The notes under the pieces are model-generated. The model saw only the letters and a program-made list of their open reading frames with translations, was not told the origin of the DNA and ran no database searches. Shown here one piece after another: positions 59,396 to 64,000 of a stretch of 64,000 bases of DNA. The position numbers and the translations under genes are program-made. This DNA comes from Methanomassiliicoccales archaeon RumEn M1 (GTDB taxonomy: Archaea > Thermoplasmatota > Thermoplasmata > Methanomassiliicoccales > Methanomassiliicoccaceae), in assembly GCA_001421185.1 (NCBI GenBank), contig LJKK01000125.1, forward strand, positions 1 through 64,000, written 5' to 3'. Position 1 is the stretch's first letter. Every line of letters starts with the position of its first letter.

Positions 59396-60379
59396 TCACT
59401 GCATGAAGACCTTGGTGCGCAGCAGCGGGTCGTAGGTGAACAGATCGCTGGGACCGCCGTTCTGCCTTGCTCGCAGGAACCTCTCCACGTTGGCGTCCAG
59501 CTCGTCGGCGTGATGGAGCGCCACCGCCTCCGGTATCGACGGGTCGACCGGCGAGCCCTTGTCCGAGGAGCCGTGGCTGGCCAGCACCATGTGGATCAGC
59601 TTGAGGCGCAGGTTCTCCGGAAACCCGGGCACTGCGTCGCAGGCCTTGCCCACCATGGCGGAGCCGATGGCGATGTGCCCCAGCAGACGACCGTTGGCCG
59701 ACTCGGATATGGTGCTGTTCACGTCGTAGCAGCACGTCTTGCCGATGTCGTGCAGGATGGCCCCGGCCAGCAGCAGGTCGCGGTCCAGCCCGGCATACAA
59801 TCGGGCGATGGCGTCGCACGTCCTGGTGACGTTCAAGGTATGTTCGAGCAGGCCGCCCACCCATCCGCAGTGGTAGGACACCGAGGCGGGGGAGCGTTTC
59901 AACGAGACGGAGATGTCGTCGTCCCTCAGCATGGTCAGCAGGACGGCACGGATGTGAGGGTCCTCGACGCTCTCGGCATACTCCATGATGTCAGAGAACA
60001 TCTTCCCCACGTCCCGGGCGGTGCATGGCACGAAATCGTCCGGATCGAAGTCGGCCTCCTCGGCCGTCTCCGCCACGCCGCCCTTCTCCGGGTTGATGTT
60101 GATCACCACCTGTCCCTTGTAGAGGCTGGTGGTGCCGACCAGCCTGACCATGGAGTTCACCTTGAGCGAGCTGTAGACCTCGCGCACCGCCCCCTCGTCA
60201 TTGCCTCCCCAGTAGGTGGCCATGATCTCGCCGGTGGCGTCGGCCACCCTGAGGCGGAACTTGAACCCGTGCTTGTAGGGAGCGGGAGATTCCTTCCACC
60301 GGAGGGCGTACAGCTCGTCGACCTCCATGTTCTCGCCCCCCAGGTCCTCGATGAACATCCGCCCCGCCTCCATTGCCAT
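59396..60379 (-). CDS. OB-fold plus HD-domain exoribonuclease/phosphohydrolase (YhaM-like)
   Basis: A 327-residue protein. The N-terminal OB-fold (residues ~20-110: FRLRVADATGEIMATYWGGND, YKGQVVININ) would bind nucleic acid. The HD domain (~150-300) has YHCGWVGGLLEHTLNV, GAILHDIGKT (the HD pair), GRLLGHIAIGS and MVLASHG. This is the arrangement of bacterial YhaM 3'-5' exoribonucleases. ATG 60379 follows GCGAGG; a CATATAATAT box at 60406-60415 gives a short leader. Confidence 0.82.
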   Translation of the reverse strand: MAMEAGRMFIEDLGGENMEVDELYALRWKESPAPYKHGFKFRLRVADATGEIMATYWGGNDEGAVREVYSSLKVNSMVRLVGTTSLYKGQVVININPEKGGVAETAEEADFDPDDFVPCTARDVGKMFSDIMEYAESVEDPHIRAVLLTMLRDDDISVSLKRSPASVSYHCGWVGGLLEHTLNVTRTCDAIARLYAGLDRDLLLAGAILHDIGKTCCYDVNSTISESANGRLLGHIAIGSAMVGKACDAVPGFPENLRLKLIHMVLASHGSSDKGSPVDPSIPEAVALHHADELDANVERFLRARQNGGPSDLFTYDPLLRTKVFMQ

Positions 60380-60405
60380 GCCTCGCAGGTGAATCAGGAC
60401 GGGAG

Positions 60406-60415
60406 ATATTATATG
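60406..60415 (-). promoter_or_regulatory. TATA-like box of the OB/HD gene
   Basis: CATATAATAT on the minus strand, 27-36 bases before the ATG at 60379. It lies between that gene and the upstream metallopeptidase stop. Confidence 0.5.
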
Positions 60416-60433
60416 CTCCGTCCGATGGAGCAT

Positions 60434-61153
60434 TCACGCCCGCTGCGCGGCCAGTCGGCGGAGCCACTCCTCCGACTCCTTCCATCGGGGATGGATATGC
60501 TCCCGGTCCCGGAACTCGGGCCCGTGATGTCGCCTATCGGGCCGCAGGCCGTCCTGGATGTGCAGCAGCTCATGGTAGAGCACATACTCGGACACGAACG
60601 AAGGGACGTTGGGCTGGTCGAGGATCGACGATACCGCTATCACCTTCATCAGCACGGAGCAGTAGCCGACCCGCATACGGTTCCGCCTCACCGTCCAGTT
60701 GAACACCGCGTCGGGGCAGTCGCGCACCAGCCCCTGGTCCCGGAGCGAAAGGTAGGCGTCCTGCAGGTCATAGACCTTGCCGCGGTGGTCCAGGGTGAGG
60801 TTCCGGGAGCGCTTCAGATACAACGCCTGGTTCCGGGCGAGGAACTCGCGGGACATCAGCCAAGAGACCAGCCGGGGCGTGTAGATGCTCCTTCCGGGGC
60901 CTCTGTCGAGGCGTCGGTACAGCGAGGTGGCGAAATCCTCCAGGACGTCGCGGTCGGCGCCGTTCATGTAGTCGGAGATCTGGAACCGGACGCTTCTTCC
61001 CGAGCGCCTCCAGCTGCTCTTGAACTCCTTGTAGGGGGCGAACTCGGCCACGATGTCGTCGTAGCCCTGCTCCCTCCCGATGGAGCCGAAGATGTCGGCC
61101 AGTTCCGTGCTCATTTCGAACGCTTCTCCGGGATAGCAGGTGATGTCTTGCAT
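60434..61153 (-). CDS. SprT/M48-like zinc metallopeptidase
   Basis: A 239-residue protein. The zinc-binding HELLH is in YVLYHELLHIQDG, followed by RRHHGPEFRDRE, with histidine and glutamate as third-ligand candidates. VKDLQDAYLSLRD-like region and VGYCSVLMKVIAVSSIL precede it. Similar to SprT/YgjP-type and archaeal M48 peptidases; substrate unknown. It precedes the OB/HD gene by 54 bases on the same strand. Confidence 0.75.
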   Translation of the reverse strand: MQDITCYPGEAFEMSTELADIFGSIGREQGYDDIVAEFAPYKEFKSSWRRSGRSVRFQISDYMNGADRDVLEDFATSLYRRLDRGPGRSIYTPRLVSWLMSREFLARNQALYLKRSRNLTLDHRGKVYDLQDAYLSLRDQGLVRDCPDAVFNWTVRRNRMRVGYCSVLMKVIAVSSILDQPNVPSFVSEYVLYHELLHIQDGLRPDRRHHGPEFRDREHIHPRWKESEEWLRRLAAQRA

Positions 61154-61335
61154 TGGGCTCTCCTGGACCCCGAGCGCCGTTCCGACGGTATATCCGGTAC
61201 CGGTACAGTGAGGCTGCGCTCCCCTGCCATGCCGTTCGCCAACGGGTCATGACTAGTAATGGTTTGCTGACGTCAATATCTTCAATGATAATCAGTTGGG
61301 CATGTTCTTAACCGCCCCCACGGTGTTGAGCTCCA

Positions 61336-62274
61336 ATGTCCGCTGAAGGTTCCAGGGAGCTCATCACCCGGGGCAACCTGGACGGCATTGTTTCGGCCGC
61401 GGTGTTCCTGCGGCGTTTTCCCTCCTCGCCAGTGAGGTTCGTCACCTCTCCGGCCGCCGCGGCGCCCCTCCTTCGGGAGGGCGATGCCGAGCACATCTTC
61501 CTGGCCGACCTCTCGCCCGCCCCCAGCCTGGCGGCGGCGATCGAGGACGCGCTGGGCTCGCGCCGCATCACCCTCATAGACCATCATCCCACATCGCAGC
61601 ATTTCGATTGGGCCGTCATCGACGGGTCGGCCAGCGCCGCCGGCCTCATGTATCGGGAACTGGGAGCGGACGGCATGGAGGCCGCGGTGGCCATGGCCGA
61701 CCTCTACGAGAACGGGGACGGTCCCCTGGTTCGCTCCGTCGCCGCCGACATGGGCATCGATGCCCTGAGGCATGAGAGCGAGATGCTGGACTTCGCCTGG
61801 CGGCTCAACGTCAAGGACGACCGGTTCCGCCTGGCGGCCGCCGAGCAGCTATCCCGGGGACTTCTTCCCTCCGCCATACCGTGCATCGCCGAGCGCCACC
61901 AGGAGATGGTCCGCCTTGACAGATGGGGGAAGGCGCTGGACAACGTTCGGCGATGTCTTCGGCGCGCCGGGAGCGCGGCGGTCATGGAGTTCAGCGGAAG
62001 AAGGCCCTCGTTCCACGGGTTCGGCAGCCGCGCCCTGGCCGAAGCGGCCCGCCAGGAAGGGTGCCGGTACGCCATCATGATCAATCACGGCCAGGACGAG
62101 AGCGTGGTCTCGCTCCGCTCCACCGCCCCGGGGGGCATCGACCTGGGCCGCTTCATCGAATCGTTCACCGCCCAGCACGGCGTCGAGGGGGGAGGCCACC
62201 CGGCCAGCGCCGGGGCGAGGATACCTTCCGTCTCGGCGGACCTGCTGGTGGAGCAGCTGGAAGCGATCGCATGA
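61336..62274 (+). CDS. DHH-family phosphoesterase
   Basis: A 312-residue protein. The N-terminal DHH part has RGNLDGIVSAAVF (motif I in altered form), FLADLSP and TLIDHHPTS (the DHH motif); the C-terminal DHHA1 part ends with GVEGGGHPASAGARI. Members cleave short oligonucleotides or cyclic dinucleotides. In motif I the usual DxD is NLD here, which may change metal binding. Start ATG 61336; no clear ribosome-binding site, possibly leaderless. Confidence 0.85.
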   Translation: MSAEGSRELITRGNLDGIVSAAVFLRRFPSSPVRFVTSPAAAAPLLREGDAEHIFLADLSPAPSLAAAIEDALGSRRITLIDHHPTSQHFDWAVIDGSASAAGLMYRELGADGMEAAVAMADLYENGDGPLVRSVAADMGIDALRHESEMLDFAWRLNVKDDRFRLAAAEQLSRGLLPSAIPCIAERHQEMVRLDRWGKALDNVRRCLRRAGSAAVMEFSGRRPSFHGFGSRALAEAARQEGCRYAIMINHGQDESVVSLRSTAPGGIDLGRFIESFTAQHGVEGGGHPASAGARIPSVSADLLVEQLEAIA

Positions 62275-62349
62275 CGTCGTCACCGGGAGGGGCCCTCGTA
62301 TGTCAGGACGGGGCGGTCGGCCTTCCGGGCGATGATGTCGAGCGTCCCG

Positions 62350-62796
62350 CTAGAGCAGGTCCTTGCGCATGAGGTAGTTGTTCCCCTGCCGGGACATGGT
62401 CCGGTATCCACGATGTCGATAGAACTCCCTGGCCTGGCGGTTGGTGAGCTGCACCCACAGATCGATCAGACCGATCCCCCGGGACCGGGCGAGGTTCTCG
62501 ACCCTCTCCATCATGGCCGTGCCATACCCCTTTCCCTGGTGGCCTTTCTTCACCTGGATGGCATTGATGAACGCCTTCCCGTTCAGCATCTCCACCGAGT
62601 AGTAGCCGACGATCTCGCCTCTGACCTCGAGCACCTCGGTGTATGCGTCCGGCCGCAGTATGGCGTGCAGGACCTCCTCGTCCCTCAGCTCCACTCCCCA
62701 CGAGGCGAGGATTATCGAGGCCATGTTCTCCTGGCTCATGGCCAGGAGGGCGGGCAGGTCTCGGCGGACCATCTCCCGATATTCGGCATCGAGCAT
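62350..62796 (-). CDS. GNAT-family N-acetyltransferase
   Basis: A 148-residue acetyltransferase. The acetyl-CoA loop is in VKKGHQGKGYGTAMM (R/Q-x-x-G-x-G/A type), followed by LWVQLTNRQAREFYRHRGYR, the common C-terminal motif. The ATG at 62796 is favoured: a GATAAAATAT element at 62821-62830 lies 25-34 bases upstream, and sequence before it does not add to the fold. Substrate unknown. Confidence 0.82.
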   Translation of the reverse strand: MLDAEYREMVRRDLPALLAMSQENMASIILASWGVELRDEEVLHAILRPDAYTEVLEVRGEIVGYYSVEMLNGKAFINAIQVKKGHQGKGYGTAMMERVENLARSRGIGLIDLWVQLTNRQAREFYRHRGYRTMSRQGNNYLMRKDLL

Positions 62797-62820
62797 CTTG
62801 CCGTCGGTATGGGCAGATGT

Positions 62821-62830
62821 GATAAAATAT
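62821..62830 (-). promoter_or_regulatory. TATA-like box of the GNAT gene
   Basis: Reads ATATTTTATC on the minus strand, at the right distance for a leaderless message starting at 62796. Confidence 0.45.
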
Positions 62831-62874
62831 TGGCGGACGCTGGCCGTTCCCGCCCGCAAGTGTTTGGCGTTGCA

Positions 62875-62884
62875 CTTAAATATC
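62875..62884 (+). promoter_or_regulatory. TATA-like box of the HesB/IscA-like gene
   Basis: CTTAAATATC, about 34-43 bases before the ATG at 62918; predicts a short leader with GAGGT as ribosome-binding site. Confidence 0.4.
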
Positions 62885-62917
62885 TTGTCCGTCGTCAAGA
62901 GCCTCGAGGTAACTCAC

Positions 62918-63241
62918 ATGGTCGAGGTAAGCGCTGAGGCTGTAAATTTCATCAACGACCTGCTCCAGAAGAATGACAAGGCCGGATACGGCATCCGCAT
63001 CTACCTTGCAGGCATGGGTTGCTCCGGACCCCAGTTCGGAATGGCGTTCCAGGAGAAGATCAAGGAAGGCGACCGCGAACAGAAGTCCGATGGATTCTCG
63101 TTCTTCTTCGACGACGAGACCGCTGAGATGCTGGAGGGATCGACGGTAGACTACATCGAGACCCCCGCCGGCTCCGGGCTCATCGTGAACAACCCCAACG
63201 TCAAGTCCTCCTGCGGCGGCTCCTGCGCGGGCTGCCACTGA
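62918..63241 (+). CDS. HesB/IscA-like iron-sulfur protein with extra C-terminal cysteines
   Basis: A 107-residue A-type scaffold/carrier-like protein. The core has GIRIYLAGMGCSGPQFGMAF with Cys35, and the C-terminus is SSCGGSCAGCH with Cys99, 103 and 106. Cys35 and Cys99 are the usual pair, but the normal C-x-C end is replaced by CxxxCxxC. The middle (SDGFSFFFDDETAEMLEGSTVDYIE) is family-like. Role likely in iron-sulfur delivery; details unknown. Confidence 0.85.
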   Translation: MVEVSAEAVNFINDLLQKNDKAGYGIRIYLAGMGCSGPQFGMAFQEKIKEGDREQKSDGFSFFFDDETAEMLEGSTVDYIETPAGSGLIVNNPNVKSSCGGSCAGCH

Positions 63242-63342
63242 GCGTGCAGACGCTGCTTGACATAACCCCTTCCCCCTTCTTCACTTTTAGACCGACATCA
63301 CTATATGTGATAGGTCCCCACGTCGGCCCTGGAGGCCGTCAA

Positions 63343-63510
63343 ATGGACCTGAAATGCCCCCGATGCGACTACGTCGCCCGCGCCGACGACGAGGCCGAGG
63401 CGCGCCGGAAGCTCAACGACCACATGAAGATCGCTCACCAGCTCGAAGGGGGCGAGGAGGGCATGTTGGAGGGGATGAAGCAGAAGATCACCGGCATGTT
63501 CAAACGGTAA
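63343..63510 (+). CDS. DUF1059-like small zinc-binding protein
   Basis: A 55-residue protein. KCPRCDYVARADDEAEARRKLNDHMKIAH gives a CxxC...HxxxxH pattern typical of DUF1059 zinc-finger-like proteins; a short amphipathic tail (MLEGMKQKITGMFK) follows. The ATG at 63343 is chosen because the upstream frame is low in coding character. It follows the HesB-like gene by 101 bases on the same strand. Confidence 0.72.
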   Translation: MDLKCPRCDYVARADDEAEARRKLNDHMKIAHQLEGGEEGMLEGMKQKITGMFKR

Positions 63511-63571
63511 GGATAAGACCGTTCAAGAGCGTTGTCGTACTAGGCGGCGGCCGGTCGCCTGAGGCTACGAG

Positions 63572-64000
63572 ATGTGCGGAAGGTTCACGCTGGGCGAGGT
63601 GAAGGGCCTGACGGCCCGGTTCTCGATCGATCATCCGTTGGTCGACGTGCCGAGGCCGCGCTACAACATCGCGCCCGGACAGGACGTCCCGATCGTCACG
63701 TCGGACGCCTCTCGCTCCCTGACGCTCATGCGATGGGGCCTGGTCCCCTTCTGGGCGAAGGACCCCCGGATAGGCAACCGGATGATCAACGCACGTTCCG
63801 AGTCGGTCACCGAGAAGCCGGCGTTCCGGAACGCCATCAAGGCGAGGAGATGCATAGTGCCGACCACTGGCTTCTACGAATGGAGGAGGACCGGGGACGG
63901 CAAGCAGCCATACCTTGCGCGCCTGAAGGACGAGCGGCTGTTCGGCATGGCCGGGCTGTACGAGAAGTGGATATCGCCGCAGAAGGCCGAGATGCTGACA
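63572..64000 (+). CDS. SRAP-domain protein (YedK/HMCES-like), 3' end outside the window
   Basis: The first 143 codons of an SRAP protein that runs off the window. It starts MCGRFTL, whose Cys2 (after removal of Met) forms the covalent link to abasic sites in single-stranded DNA. Conserved blocks: RYNIAPGQDVPIV, MRWGLVPFWAKD, INARSESVTEKPAFRNA, RRCIVPTTGFYEW and MAGLYEKW. The enzyme protects abasic sites at replication forks. The ATG at 63572 follows CTACGAG; the frame is intact to the last base. Confidence 0.88.
   Translation, partial: MCGRFTLGEVKGLTARFSIDHPLVDVPRPRYNIAPGQDVPIVTSDASRSLTLMRWGLVPFWAKDPRIGNRMINARSESVTEKPAFRNAIKARRCIVPTTGFYEWRRTGDGKQPYLARLKDERLFGMAGLYEKWISPQKAEMLT

Noticed and set aside
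59510..61252. A 580-codon plus-strand frame opposite the OB/HD and metallopeptidase genes
   Set aside because: Antisense shadow; the minus-strand products match known families end to end.

Overview
The window is a gene-dense, high-GC stretch of archaeal chromosome. The archaeal assignment rests on an archaeal-type phosphoglycerate mutase, CobY and a CbiZ-CobZ fusion for cobamide salvage, Trm5 and diphthine synthase (Dph5), a HerA-Mre11-Rad50 operon, ADP-forming acetyl-CoA synthetase subunits, and short or absent leaders behind TATA-like boxes. Aspartate-semialdehyde dehydrogenase followed by the DUF39 / NIL-ferredoxin homocysteine module and a UPF0280 protein, plus HypF, points to a methanogen-related lineage. 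My best guess is a Thermoplasmatota archaeon near Methanomassiliicoccales; that placement is inference. I see no rRNA, confident tRNA, insertion sequence, prophage or CRISPR array.

Layout. 1-2.5 kb: sulfur assimilation into homocysteine. 2.5-5.4 kb: an exported ComEC-like metallo-hydrolase and a B12-binding radical SAM protein. 5.5-13.6 kb: a tightly coupled operon hisG-C-H-A-B-F-IE, a PHP phosphatase, aspartate kinase and prephenate dehydratase (no hisD here). 13.6-19.2 kb: an aminotransferase with a flavin reductase, mtnP, gcvH, hypF and an orphan gene. 19.6-22.3 kb: DUF488, phosphoglycerate mutase and cobT. 22.5-27.4 kb: a Cys-type sulfatase, SHOCT and DUF6325 proteins and a sulfatase-maturating radical SAM enzyme. 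27.6-35.3 kb: an eight-gene leftward operon btuF-btuC-btuD-cobD-cbiB-cbiZ/cobZ-cobS-cobY that imports and rebuilds corrinoids. 35.5-40.5 kb: ilvE, a PUA-like protein, dUTPase/Dcd family, trm5, dph5 and a divergent FtsZ/tubulin-like protein. 40.8-47 kb: a surface-polysaccharide and beta-helix region with an apparent rearrangement breakpoint. 47.3-52.5 kb: herA-mre11-rad50. 52.5-57.4 kb: PH-domain membrane protein, acetyl-CoA synthetase (ADP-forming) subunits with a BioD/DRTGG protein, and DUF72. 57.8-64 kb: small housekeeping and unknown genes ending in a truncated SRAP (YedK/HMCES) gene.

The points most worth a second look are these. A 17-bp palindrome (TTGGAT-N5-ATCCAA) sits over the predicted transcription start of both cobT and the btuF operon, suggesting a shared cobamide regulator. 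Two genes, cobS and rad50, appear to start at CTG inside a CTGA stop/start overlap. A glycosyltransferase gene and a beta-helix gene are fused tail to tail, each losing its 3' end. Four otherwise healthy genes (hisF, cobT, the sulfatase-maturating enzyme, acdA) carry five single-base indels, which looks more like sequence error than decay.
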